A DNA stretch of 64,000 bases, taken from the NCBI GenBank assembly GCA_050186725.1, contig JBFWYG010000003.1:89426-153425 (forward strand), written 5' to 3'. The position numbers and the translations under genes are program-made. The DNA comes from JADJYF01 sp050186725 (GTDB taxonomy: Bacteria > Pseudomonadota > Gammaproteobacteria > Ga0077536). The notes under the pieces were generated by a model. That model was not told the DNA's origin. It did not search any database and was given only the letters and a program-made list of their open reading frames with translations. Position 1 is the first letter of the stretch. Every line of letters begins with the position of its first letter. Below, in pieces: positions 7,186 to 15,663 of this stretch.

Positions 7186-9502
7186 ACGCCCGCACGGCCT
7201 GCGAATTCATCTCCGCCGCGGCGGCCTCCGCCTCGTCGGCCGGGCGCAGGCGCACCGGCACGTGCTTGTGGTAGGGCGTGCCGGCGATGGGGTCGCGCCA
7301 CGCCGCGTCGGTCAGGTGATTGATGCGTGGGCCCGCGACGCGGCGCTCGCCGTCCGCGCCGGGATAGGCCTGGCCGTAGCCGTGCGGCAGCACTACGTAG
7401 CCGCGCCTGAGCCCCTCGTCCGCCTGTGCGCGCACCACCAGTTCGCCGCGCGACGAGGTCACCACCAGCCAGCCGAGATCGCCGGCGCGGAGCTCGGCTA
7501 GATCGTCGGGATGGATGTACAGCGCGCCGTCCGGATCGCGCTTGCGAAAGCCCGGCGCGCGCAGGATCTGGTTCACGTTCTGCGCGCGGCGCTGCCCGGC
7601 CGAGAGCACGAACGGAAACTCGGCGCGTGGCTCCACCGCGGCCGGGTCGAGGTCACGCAACGCGTCCAGCAGCAAGGGGATCGCGCGATGCACGCGACGA
7701 TCGGCGGTCTCGATCAGATCCCACACCGACTCGTCCACGCTGATCGCGGCGCCGGAGGGCGAGTTGACCACCGCTTCGAACAACTGCTGACCGAGCACGC
7801 GCGGATCCGCGTCAGGCGCAGCGCCGAGCGCGCGCGCGACGGCCGCCGGCCGCGTGCTCGCGAGCCGCTGCGCGGACGACCACAGCGGCGCGGCGGAGGC
7901 GGTACCCGCCGGCAAGCCCTGTCCCAGGGTGGCGTACAGCACGAGGGCCGCTGCCGGCGCGCTGGCCGGATGCTCCTGCTGCAAGGCCTCGAACGCGGCC
8001 CCGAAGTCTGCCGGCGTTTCGCGCGCGACGGTGGCGGCCTGCGCCAGCGCTTCAGCCGGCGGCAGCAGGCCAAGCGCCCGCGCGAGTCCGCAATAGATCT
8101 CCGGCTCGGCGCGCGTGTCGGCGAGCGGCGGCAGCACCGGGCGACGGACGTGCAGGTAGTTGGTCGGGTACTCGAAATTGAACAGCGTGTACTCGCACTT
8201 CTCGTACTGCGACGCGGCCGGCAGCACGTAGTCGGCGCGCGCCGCGGTCTCCGTGAACGCAACATCGACCACCACCATGAGATCCAGACGCGCGAGCGCC
8301 GCTTCGAGGCGCTGGGTATCCGCCACGGTATTGAGCGGGTTGCCGCTGTCCACCCACAGCGCGCGCAGCGCGTCCGGATGATCGCTCTCGATGGCTTCGG
8401 CCAGCGTGTTCGGCGGCAGCAGCCCGGCGATGATCTCCGTGTCGTTCGGCGCGTAGCGGTGGCCACGACCGTTGCCCCACAGCGGCTGCAGCCAGCCATG
8501 CAGCAGGTTGGTGCCCTGTCTGCCGAAATTGCCGGTCACCAGGAACAGGAGCTTTTCGAGGTAGGAATTGAGCGTCGAATGCAGGCCATGCTGGATGCCG
8601 AGTTCGGCGCGCACCACCATCGCCCTGGACTCGGCAATCATCTGCGCCATGCGCTTCAAGGTCTTCTGCGGCACATCCGCGGCGCGCGCGAAACGCGCGA
8701 TGGGCACGTCGAGCAGCACCGCCTTGACCTCTTCCCAGCCGGTGCAATGCGCGGCGAGAAAGGCCTCGTCCACGTAGTCCTGGCGCACCAGCGTGGCGAG
8801 CAGCGCGGCCAGCAGGTAGGCATCGCCGCCGGGACGGGGCGCGACGTGCAGATCGGCCATCTCGGCGGTCTCGCTGCGCCGCGGGTCGACCACCAGCAGC
8901 TTACGGTTCGGATCCTTGACGATGGCGTTCAACTGCTGACGCGCGTTGGTGAAGCCATGGGCGAGCCACGGATTCGCGCCCAGCACCAGCAGCAGGTCGC
9001 AGTGCTCGATGTCCTCACCGGTGTGACAGGTCTGCGCGCCGAACAGGTGACCGTTGACCCAGAAGTCGCCGGTCTTCTCCTGCGCGAGCGCATTGAACAC
9101 ATTGCGCGAACCGAGCGCGCGCAGGAAACCGTTGGCGAAGGCGCCGCCCGCGTGGTTGCCCTGGCCGCCGCCGCCGTAGAGCGCGAGGGTCTGCCCACCG
9201 TGGCGGGCCACGATTTCGCGCAGGCGCGCGGCAATCTCGCTGAACGCGGTGTCCCAGTCGATCGGCTCGAAGCCACCGTCGGCGCGTCGGCGCAGCGGCG
9301 TCGTGAGCCGGTCGCGATGATGCACGTATGCCGGGATCGCCTGCGCCTTGTTGCACAGGTAACCGCGCGAACGGGGATTGTCCTCGTCACCGCGCACGCG
9401 CGTGATGCGTGCGTCCTGGCCCGTGCCCCGGACTTCGATCTCGAGCCCGCAGTTCAGGTAGCAGAGATTGCAGGCGCTCTTGTGCCAGGCGCTGGTGGTC
9501 AT
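7181..9502 (-). CDS. Molybdopterin oxidoreductase, formate dehydrogenase/BisC-like (DMSO reductase superfamily)
   Basis: 773-residue cytoplasmic enzyme without a Tat signal. The N-terminal [4Fe-4S] motif is complete: C11, C14, C18 and C50 (SACNLCYLNCG ... GYLCNKA). Typical molybdopterin-binding blocks follow: LLLVLGANPWLAHGF, LLVVDPRRSETAEMADLHV, and a C-terminal dinucleotide-binding domain (PFVLSAGQRRAQNVN ... VVLPHGYGQ). In the region where formate dehydrogenases carry Sec/Cys as Mo ligand (EKTGDFWVNGHLFG) there is no cysteine, so plain formate oxidation is not assured. The ATG overlaps the stop of an upstream marR gene (ATGA), indicating translational coupling and substrate-responsive control. 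No iron-sulfur or cytochrome subunit is adjacent, so the electron partner is unknown. Confidence 0.87.
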   Translation of the reverse strand: MTTSAWHKSACNLCYLNCGLEIEVRGTGQDARITRVRGDEDNPRSRGYLCNKAQAIPAYVHHRDRLTTPLRRRADGGFEPIDWDTAFSEIAARLREIVARHGGQTLALYGGGGQGNHAGGAFANGFLRALGSRNVFNALAQEKTGDFWVNGHLFGAQTCHTGEDIEHCDLLLVLGANPWLAHGFTNARQQLNAIVKDPNRKLLVVDPRRSETAEMADLHVAPRPGGDAYLLAALLATLVRQDYVDEAFLAAHCTGWEEVKAVLLDVPIARFARAADVPQKTLKRMAQMIAESRAMVVRAELGIQHGLHSTLNSYLEKLLFLVTGNFGRQGTNLLHGWLQPLWGNGRGHRYAPNDTEIIAGLLPPNTLAEAIESDHPDALRALWVDSGNPLNTVADTQRLEAALARLDLMVVVDVAFTETAARADYVLPAASQYEKCEYTLFNFEYPTNYLHVRRPVLPPLADTRAEPEIYCGLARALGLLPPAEALAQAATVARETPADFGAAFEALQQEHPASAPAAALVLYATLGQGLPAGTASAAPLWSSAQRLASTRPAAVARALGAAPDADPRVLGQQLFEAVVNSPSGAAISVDESVWDLIETADRRVHRAIPLLLDALRDLDPAAVEPRAEFPFVLSAGQRRAQNVNQILRAPGFRKRDPDGALYIHPDDLAELRAGDLGWLVVTSSRGELVVRAQADEGLRRGYVVLPHGYGQAYPGADGERRVAGPRINHLTDAAWRDPIAGTPYHKHVPVRLRPADEAEAAAAEMNSQAVRAL

Positions 9503-9963
9503 GGGCGTCTTTCCTCGTCGGATCCGTCGGTGGGGGCGAGGCGCGTCAGCGCGCCATCGATCAGCGCGTGCAGGGCGGCGACCTGATCAACGCCGAGGCG
9601 CTCGTTCAGCGCCAGCTGAGCTCGTTTCCAATGGGTCTTGGCCTCGGCCTGCTTGGCCAGTCCGGCGGCGGTGAGCGTGAGGCTGCGGCTGCGCGTGTCG
9701 GCCCCGGGTCCCTGCTTCACCCAGCCCTGGTCGATCAGCAGCCGGACGTTGCGCGTCAAGGTCGACGCATCCATGCCCATATGCCGCGCCAGCGTCCCCG
9801 GCGCCACCGGACCCGACACCGCCAGGTTGCTGAGCAGCGAATACTGCGTGCCCTTCAACCCGGCGTGGGCGATCTCGGCATCGTAGAGCCGCGAAACGCC
9901 GCGCAGCAGCTGGCGCAGCTTGTAGTTGGTGCAGCCGCGAGGCGCAATCTGGTCAGCAGGCAT
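9499..9963 (-). CDS. MarR-family transcriptional regulator
   Basis: 154-residue winged-helix repressor. The core GTQYSLLSNLAVSGPVAPGT (about residues 38-57) is followed by the recognition helix MGMDASTLTRNVRLLIDQGW and a wing rich in Arg/Ser (GADTRSRSLTLT). The start ATG at 9963 is eight bases from a pair of TTGCAGTT(G/A)CAA palindromes (9971-9997), so it very likely represses its own transcription and that of the molybdopterin oxidoreductase it overlaps by four bases. MarR proteins usually release DNA on binding a small phenolic or oxidised ligand, so the enzyme's substrate is a natural candidate inducer (inference). Cysteines in the N-terminal segment (GCTNY) might allow redox sensing, but there is no clear OhrR-type pattern. 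Confidence 0.88.
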   Translation of the reverse strand: MPADQIAPRGCTNYKLRQLLRGVSRLYDAEIAHAGLKGTQYSLLSNLAVSGPVAPGTLARHMGMDASTLTRNVRLLIDQGWVKQGPGADTRSRSLTLTAAGLAKQAEAKTHWKRAQLALNERLGVDQVAALHALIDGALTRLAPTDGSDEERRP

Positions 9964-9970
9964 GATTTGA

Positions 9971-9997
9971 TTGTAACTGCAATTGTTGCAACTGCAA
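9971..9997 (-). promoter_or_regulatory. Tandem MarR operator
   Basis: On the minus strand TTGCAGTTGCAA (9997-9986, perfect TTGCA-GT-TGCAA palindrome) and TTGCAGTTACAA (9982-9971, one mismatch) lie with centres 15 bp apart, immediately upstream of the marR start codon. Paired TTGCAA palindromes are the classic MarR box form. Autoregulation is inferred. Confidence 0.65.
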
Positions 9998-10129
9998 GAA
10001 TTCCATCGCTGGCAGGCAGTGCGCTGGAGGCGGCGCGAGCACCGCCTCCAGCTACGACCATGGTCGTATACCGCTCGCCTCGTGGCCTGCCTACCATCGA
10101 GTTCAACACCGGTGCTGGAGCAGGCAGGT

Positions 10130-10699
10130 ATGCGCGCATTGCGAACTTGGAAGGTACTCATGGCGACGCTGAGCCTCGCCCTGTTGAGCTGCAATGCGGT
10201 GCAGGCCGCGAGCATTCGCTTCGAGCAGCCAAGCGTCGCCACCACCGTAGGCGAGAGTTTCAGCGTGAAGCTGCTCGGGGACTTCACCGGCGACGCCACC
10301 CTCGGCGGTGGGATCGACATCGCCTTCGACGCCGGCCTGCTCGAGTTCCTGGGCTTCGACTTCGGCAGCGCCAGCTTTGCGCTCGACCCGGGCTTCTCGC
10401 GCCAGCCCGACCGCCTGACGGGCAAGGTCGAGGGTCTGGGCTTCGGGAATTTCGCCGGGCTCGCTGGGCAAGGCGTGATCGGGACGGCCAGTTTCCGCGC
10501 CCTCGCCCCGGGCGCAACCGAACTGCTGCTCAGCCTGAACACCAAGCCGGCGCCCGGCCCCTTCGTCTCGGCCACCAATTTCGATCTGCAGGCCATTACG
10601 TTCGCCACCACCGACGTCACCGTGAGCGCCGTGCCTCTGCCGGGCGCGCTGTGGCTGTTCGGCGGCGCCCTGCTCGGGCTGGTCGCCCGGCGGCGCTGA
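10130..10699 (+). CDS. Exported cohesin-like protein with PEP-CTERM-type (VPLP) sorting tail
   Basis: 189 residues. A signal peptide (residues 1-26, ending VQAAS) is followed by a single beta-sandwich domain resembling cohesin: SIRFEQPSVATTVGESFSVK, GIDIAFDAGLLEFLGFDFGS, and a GTASFRALAPG strand near the end. The C-terminus is a textbook PEP-CTERM tripartite tail, VPLPGALWLFGGALLGLVAR then RR: motif, membrane helix and basic end, recognised by an exosortase. The start ATG at 10130 was chosen because it opens a proper signal peptide. It heads a four-gene same-strand cluster whose third and fourth genes carry dockerin repeats, the natural partners of cohesins. Cohesin assignment is by pattern only and remote; the sorting tail is certain. 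Confidence 0.78.
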   Translation: MRALRTWKVLMATLSLALLSCNAVQAASIRFEQPSVATTVGESFSVKLLGDFTGDATLGGGIDIAFDAGLLEFLGFDFGSASFALDPGFSRQPDRLTGKVEGLGFGNFAGLAGQGVIGTASFRALAPGATELLLSLNTKPAPGPFVSATNFDLQAITFATTDVTVSAVPLPGALWLFGGALLGLVARRR

Positions 10700-10721
10700 G
10701 CGTCGCCCGGTGCACGGACGC

Positions 10722-11453
10722 ATGAAGCACGGCGCCTGGCTGCTGCTCGCCGTCGCGCTCGGCGCGGGCACGTCGGTCGCACAGGCCGAGGGCATCACTC
10801 GCGAGCAGGGCGACCAGATCCTGGGCGAGTTGCGTGCGCTGCGCAGCGCCATCGAGGGCCTGCGCGCGCCGGCCGCGCCCACGCCACCGCCCCCCCGTGA
10901 TCTCGAGGTCTCCGCGGCCGGCGGCAATGTGCTCGGCCGCGCGGATGCCCCACTCACTCTTGTGCAGTTCACCGATTACCAGTGCCCCTACTGCGCGCGC
11001 TTCTTCCGCAACGCCCTGCCGGCGCTGCGCGAACAGTACATCGACACGGGCAAGTTGAAACTGGTGGTGCGCGATCTGCCGCTCGAGTTCCACGACCACG
11101 CCGCGGCCGCGGCCCATGCCGCGCGCTGCGCCGGTGAGCAGGGCAAGTTCGTCGCCATGCACGACATGCTCTACAGCAATGCGCAGCAGCTCGACCCGGC
11201 CAAGTTCGAGGACTACGCCAAGGCCGCCGGCCTCGATCGAGAGGCTTTCGGGGCGTGCATGCAGAGCGGCAAATTCACCAAGGCCATCGCCGCCGAGGCG
11301 CAGGAACTGAACGGTCTCGGCATCACCGGCACCCCGACCTTCGTGCTGGGTCGCGAACAAGGCGGCAAGGTCAAGGGCAAGCAGATCCTCGGGGCGCAGC
11401 CCGCCAAGGTCTTCGCCACCGAGATCGATCGCCTGTTGGGCCAGGGTAGCTGA
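10722..11453 (+). CDS. Periplasmic DsbA-family thiol:disulfide oxidoreductase
   Basis: 243 residues with a signal peptide (1-23). After a short coiled region comes a DSBA/DsbG-like thioredoxin fold: LGRADAPLTLVQFTDYQ, active site C88-P-Y-C91, the helical insertion (AARCAGEQGKFVAMHDMLY) and the cis-proline loop GITGTPTFVLG. CPYC and the DAPxTLVxFxDYxCPYC context are typical of secreted DsbA/BdbD-type oxidases that need no DsbB-type neighbour. The ATG at 10722 is preferred to a GTG at 10710. It lies 22 nt after the cohesin-like gene and 4 nt before the dockerin gene, and two genes on is a protein with dozens of cysteines. A dedicated role in oxidising that protein is a strong inference. Confidence 0.9.
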   Translation: MKHGAWLLLAVALGAGTSVAQAEGITREQGDQILGELRALRSAIEGLRAPAAPTPPPPRDLEVSAAGGNVLGRADAPLTLVQFTDYQCPYCARFFRNALPALREQYIDTGKLKLVVRDLPLEFHDHAAAAAHAARCAGEQGKFVAMHDMLYSNAQQLDPAKFEDYAKAAGLDREAFGACMQSGKFTKAIAAEAQELNGLGITGTPTFVLGREQGGKVKGKQILGAQPAKVFATEIDRLLGQGS

Positions 11454-11457
11454 CGTC

Positions 11458-12312
11458 ATGTTCCGAACGCGACGGCGCATCCAAGGTATGTCACGCGACC
11501 AGGCGCGCGTGCCGCCCGTAAGCGTCGCGCTGGCGCTGCTGCTGGCCTGCCTGCTTGCGCCGCTCGCGCAGGCCGAGGGTCTCGAGGTCTATGTCAGCCC
11601 CGCCGACGACGGCCAGCCGGCGCCTGCCGCGCCCGTCGCCCTGCCCCACGCCGTGCCGACCGTGCTGCATCTCTACCTGCGCGGTACGCCGCCCACCCCC
11701 TCTCCCAGCGGCACGCCCTGCGGCGGCACCACGGCCACCGGCAGCGAGATCTGCGGCTGGGATCTGCACCTCACCAGCGGCGCCGGGATCGAGATCCTGG
11801 CCTTCACCCCGGCCGCCGACGTGGTCCATCACCTGGCCGACGGCCACGCCCTGCGCGCCAACGGCGGGCGCGCGCAGCAGCCGGACGTGAGCGCGCAGAA
11901 GGTCGGCGATGTGACCGTGCGCGCGACCGGCGCGGCCAGCCTCGAGGTGACGGGTGTGCAGTATGTCGACGCGGGGCTCCATCGACGCCCGGTGGACGCG
12001 CAGGTGCTGGCCGCGAGCACCGCGCCGGACGGCGACGGCGATGGCATCACGGACGACCAAGACAACTGCACCGCCGTGGCCAACGCCGATCAGCGCGACA
12101 GCGACCAAGACGGCTATGGCAACGTGTGCGACGCCGATCTGAACAACGACGGCGTGGTCAACTTCCTCGATCTCGGCGTGATGAAGAGCAAGTTCTTCGG
12201 CACCGATCCGCACGCCGACCTGAACGGCGACGGCGCGGTCAACTTCATCGACCTCGGGCTGATGAAGTCACGCTTCTTCCAGGCCCCCGGACCCTCGGGG
12301 GTGGCGCCATGA
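11458..12312 (+). CDS. Secreted protein with thrombospondin type-3-like and dockerin repeats
   Basis: 284 residues. The N-terminal membrane segment (about 20-38, LALLLACLLAPLAQAEG) is a signal peptide after a basic start; an ATG at 11488 would give a shorter, more usual n-region. The middle (40-180) is a beta-rich domain with one Cys pair. A calcium-binding thrombospondin type-3 stretch (DGDGDGITDDQDNC, then DSDQDGYGNVCD) leads into two dockerin type I repeats at about 226-275: DLNNDGVVNFLDLGVMKSKF and DLNGDGAVNFIDLGLMKSRF, each with the Dx(D/N)xDGxxNxxD calcium loop. No catalytic domain is recognised. It overlaps the next gene by ATGA, so both are translated together. The dockerin could bind the cohesin-like protein encoded two genes upstream. 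Confidence 0.85.
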   Translation: MFRTRRRIQGMSRDQARVPPVSVALALLLACLLAPLAQAEGLEVYVSPADDGQPAPAAPVALPHAVPTVLHLYLRGTPPTPSPSGTPCGGTTATGSEICGWDLHLTSGAGIEILAFTPAADVVHHLADGHALRANGGRAQQPDVSAQKVGDVTVRATGAASLEVTGVQYVDAGLHRRPVDAQVLAASTAPDGDGDGITDDQDNCTAVANADQRDSDQDGYGNVCDADLNNDGVVNFLDLGVMKSKFFGTDPHADLNGDGAVNFIDLGLMKSRFFQAPGPSGVAP

Positions 12313-14954
12313 ACGTACTGCGCCACGCGACTCTGCTGGCGCTGGTGGTACTGCTGGCGCTCGCGCAGCCGGCGCTCGCGGCGGATGTGCGTCACCAGCA
12401 TCTCGGCCAGGCCGATCCGGTCAACGAAGGCTGGAGCCGCGTCGGCGAGCATGCGCAGGTCGTCTACGGCCCGGTGCAGGATGGCGACATCACCGCCTGG
12501 CGAGTCGACGACAACTCGACCGCGAGCGGCTCGACCACGTCCTACCTGCGCACGCCGAGCGCCGACGACATCGCCGACGGCAACACTTCGGGCTGGGCGC
12601 TGCGCCTGCGCCTGCGCGTAGCCAATCTCAGCGACGCTATCGACTTCTCGGTATTCGGCGAATACTCGACCGGCGTCACGCGCTACGTGCTGGCCTTCGG
12701 CAGCAACGCCGCCGGCGACGCGCTGGTACGCCTGCACGACGGCGTGTCCAACCAGGTCTACACCGTGCCCGGTGGCGCGCTCGGTTATCACCTCTACGAA
12801 CTCGTCTACGACCCGGCCCGCGCGCGCGCCACGCTGCGCGTCGACGGCGTGACCACCGCCTTCACTGAGTACGCCGGCTTCGCCGCCGGCAGCGTGCCGG
12901 CACGGGTCATCTTCGGCGCCGGCCAGTCGACCTCGACCGGCGAGGGGCGTTACCAGCTGGTCGCCTGGGAGGTGGCCGGCGACACCGACCAGGACAAGAT
13001 CCTGGACCGCCTCGACAACTGTCCCTTCATCCAGAACAACCCCAACACGGACAACGGTGGCGTGGGCACGGGCAGCGCGCCGGACGGCATCGGCGACGCC
13101 TGCCAGTGCGGCGACCTCGATGGCGATGGCCGGGTGACGCTGGCCGATGCCGGCCGCATCCGCCAGGCCCTGGCCGATCCCGAGGGTGCGGCCTTGACCG
13201 GGCCCGAGCTCGGCCGCTGCGCCGTCGATCCCGACGGCGCCGGCTGCGACGTGCTGACGGCGAGCCTGATCGAGCGCGCGGTGACGGTCGGTGACCTCAC
13301 CCTCGCTCAGACCTGCGAGGTGGCCGAGGGCTACGGCGCGCGCTGCGGCGACGGCCGCTGCACGGGCGGTGAGAGCTGCGCGGCCGACAGCTGCCCCGAC
13401 GACTGCGGCCGCTGCCAGGTCGGCGCCGCCTGCATCGAGGATGCCGATTGCAGCACGGGCCTCTGCCAGGGCCAGATCTGCGCCGCGCCGGCCAGCGTGC
13501 CGGGCGTGCCCTACACCCGCCGCTGCGGGGACGGGATCTGCGATCCGAAGGAGAGCTGCTCGCGCAGCGGCCTGTTCGGCTGCTTCGAGGACTGCGGACC
13601 CTGCCAGGCCAACGACGACCCGAACGACGGCGTCAACGCCGATTACTGCATCGGCGACAGCGATTGCACGGCCGGCAACCTGTGCATGGACGTCGGACGC
13701 TGTTACAACGACCATCCGGACGTGCTATGCGTGGAAGACTCCGATTGCCCGGGGGACGACTGGTGCGACAAGTACGCCTTCGTCGGCGACATGTACAAGA
13801 ACTCCGGCTTCCAGGGCCTGTGCTCGGACATGCAGACCGCGTGCGATCCGGGTTTCTTTTACTTCGGTCCGCGTGAGGCCGCCCAGGCCCAGTGCCAGGA
13901 CGGCGACCTGTGTCGCGAGCGGCGCATCTGCCACAAGCCGCTGGTCGACGACTGTGGGGCGCCACCGCTGCACGCCAGGAAGTGCGGCTACGGCACACCC
14001 TGCTCCGAAGACGAGGAATGTTCCTCGGGAATCTGCCACAACTTCCTGATGTACATCCCGACGCAGGGCGTCGATCTGTTTGCGTTCTGCGCCTCCGGCC
14101 CAGTGGTCGACGGGGCGCCCTGCCTCGAAAGCACGGACTGCGCGAGTGGCAATTGCAACTTCGGCTTCTGCATGCCTCCCGGGCAGAGCAACGGCGTGCC
14201 CTGCACCACCAACGCCGCCTGCGCCGACGGCTTCTACTGTAATCTCGGCTTCTGCGTGCAGGCCGGCGGCCTGCCGAATGGCGTACCCTGCAGCACCGAC
14301 GCGACCTGCGCCAGCGGCAAGTGCGGCGTGAACGGCGTGCCGATCTGCTCGGTGAACGGCTGCGGCGATGGCGTGTGCAGTTCACTCGAGAGCTGTGGCA
14401 CAGTGGTCAGCCAGTACAGCACGCCCATCGAGCGCTGCCAGGCCGACTGCGGCAAGTGCAAGGCCGGCCACAGTTGTGGGCTGGACAGCGACTGCCGTAG
14501 CGGCGACTGCGGTCTCGAACTGTTGAGTTACGCCTGCCAGACCCGCTGCGGCGACGGCTTCTGCGAGGGTGGGGAAAAGTGCACGACCAATGTAATCGCC
14601 GGTCTTGGCGACTATTGCAAGAGCGACTGCGGCGCCTGCGCCAACGGCTTCCGCTGCGACGCCAATGCCGACTGCGCGAGCAACAATTGTCAGCAGGGCT
14701 ACTGCGCGCCCAAGCCGCCGACCTGCGGCGACCTCGGCAACTGCAGCAACGGCAGCCTGTGCTCGCAGAACAGTGACTGCGCCAGCGACCGCTGCATCGG
14801 CAAGCCGGGCAGCAGCACCAAGTACTGCATCCAGAGCGGCTGCATCGCGCCCGGCAGCTACTGCGGCCCAGGGAGTTCGGGCTCGTGCTGCGACTTCCCC
14901 GGTGTCAACCTGAGCTGCACCGGCTTCCCCACTTACTACTGCAATCCGGACTAG
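12309..14954 (+). CDS. Large secreted cysteine-rich repeat protein with LamG-like and dockerin-like domains
   Basis: 881 residues. A signal peptide (1-25) precedes a concanavalin A/LamG-like sandwich (about 28-220), a thrombospondin type-3 stretch (DTDQDKILDRLDNCP), and a dockerin-like pair (CGDLDGDGRVTLADAGRIRQ plus a second loop, CAVDPDGAGCDVLTASLIER, bridged by cysteines). From about 340 to the end runs an array of cysteine modules of two types: CGDGxC-ESC-xDCGxC (at least four copies) and PCxxxxxCAxGxCxxGFC (at least five). Such arrays are known mainly from myxobacterial surface proteins. No membrane anchor or sorting tail is seen, so attachment would need a partner. Coupled by ATGA overlap to the dockerin gene, and downstream of DsbA. 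Confidence 0.85.
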   Translation: MNVLRHATLLALVVLLALAQPALAADVRHQHLGQADPVNEGWSRVGEHAQVVYGPVQDGDITAWRVDDNSTASGSTTSYLRTPSADDIADGNTSGWALRLRLRVANLSDAIDFSVFGEYSTGVTRYVLAFGSNAAGDALVRLHDGVSNQVYTVPGGALGYHLYELVYDPARARATLRVDGVTTAFTEYAGFAAGSVPARVIFGAGQSTSTGEGRYQLVAWEVAGDTDQDKILDRLDNCPFIQNNPNTDNGGVGTGSAPDGIGDACQCGDLDGDGRVTLADAGRIRQALADPEGAALTGPELGRCAVDPDGAGCDVLTASLIERAVTVGDLTLAQTCEVAEGYGARCGDGRCTGGESCAADSCPDDCGRCQVGAACIEDADCSTGLCQGQICAAPASVPGVPYTRRCGDGICDPKESCSRSGLFGCFEDCGPCQANDDPNDGVNADYCIGDSDCTAGNLCMDVGRCYNDHPDVLCVEDSDCPGDDWCDKYAFVGDMYKNSGFQGLCSDMQTACDPGFFYFGPREAAQAQCQDGDLCRERRICHKPLVDDCGAPPLHARKCGYGTPCSEDEECSSGICHNFLMYIPTQGVDLFAFCASGPVVDGAPCLESTDCASGNCNFGFCMPPGQSNGVPCTTNAACADGFYCNLGFCVQAGGLPNGVPCSTDATCASGKCGVNGVPICSVNGCGDGVCSSLESCGTVVSQYSTPIERCQADCGKCKAGHSCGLDSDCRSGDCGLELLSYACQTRCGDGFCEGGEKCTTNVIAGLGDYCKSDCGACANGFRCDANADCASNNCQQGYCAPKPPTCGDLGNCSNGSLCSQNSDCASDRCIGKPGSSTKYCIQSGCIAPGSYCGPGSSGSCCDFPGVNLSCTGFPTYYCNPD

Positions 14955-15019
14955 GGTATGGACGCGCGCACGGTTGCCCCGGATTAGGCGCGTTCGCATC
15001 GCAACACGACTCCCACCTC

Positions 15020-15658
15020 ATGGCGAACGTACTCGTGGCCGACGACCATGCGCTGATCCGCAGCGGACTTGCGCAATTGCTGCAGCGGCTCGACGAAGAC
15101 GTGCAAGTATTCGAAGCCGCGACCGCGTTCGAGGCACTTGAGATCGCGCATCGCCATCCCGAGCTCGACGTGCTGCTGCTCGACCTGCGTCTGCCGGACG
15201 CGGACGGACTGTCCGCGCTGCGCCGCTGCGTGAGCGAACTGCCACTGCTGCCGGTCATCGTGCTTTCGGCTTCCGAGCTGCCGAGCGATGCGCAGCACGC
15301 GCTGGACGAAGGCGCGATGGGCTACATCCCCAAGTCGGCCGATCCGGAAGTCACCCTGGCCGCCATACGCCAGGTCCTGGCGGGCGACATCTACGTACCG
15401 GAGTTGCTCAGCCGCCACGCGGCGCGCTCAGCCGACGACGGCGTCGCAAGTCTGACGCCGCGCCAACGCGCGGTGCTGGTGCGACTTGCCGCGGGGCGTC
15501 CCAACAAGTCCATCGCACGCGAACTCGGCATGGCCGAGGCCACCGTCAAGGTCCATGTCACGGCCATCCTGAAGGCGCTCGGCGCGAGCAATCGCACCGA
15601 GGCCGCCCAGCTCGCGCATCGCCTCGGCCTGGTCGACGATGACGGCTGGCATGGCTGA
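15020..15658 (+). CDS. LuxR/NarL-type response regulator
   Basis: 212 residues. The receiver domain (1-120) has the acidic pair D8/D9, phospho-acceptor D55 (LLLDLRLPDADG), the Ser/Thr switch in VIVLSASE and K in YIPKSADP. The C-terminal LuxR helix-turn-helix (about 145-205) reads LTPRQRAVLVRLAAGRPNKS then IARELGMAEATVKVHVTAIL. It lies 65 nt after the Cys-rich gene in the same direction, and tail-to-tail, five bases away, with a hybrid histidine kinase of the type that partners such regulators. It probably controls the secreted-protein cluster or an attachment programme; the target is not shown by sequence. Confidence 0.93.
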   Translation: MANVLVADDHALIRSGLAQLLQRLDEDVQVFEAATAFEALEIAHRHPELDVLLLDLRLPDADGLSALRRCVSELPLLPVIVLSASELPSDAQHALDEGAMGYIPKSADPEVTLAAIRQVLAGDIYVPELLSRHAARSADDGVASLTPRQRAVLVRLAAGRPNKSIARELGMAEATVKVHVTAILKALGASNRTEAAQLAHRLGLVDDDGWHG

Positions 15659-15663
15659 CGCCG

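Noticed and set aside
12126..12308. N-terminal extension of the cysteine-rich protein
   Set aside because: Overlaps the dockerin repeats in another frame; the ATG at 12309 opens a clean signal peptide.
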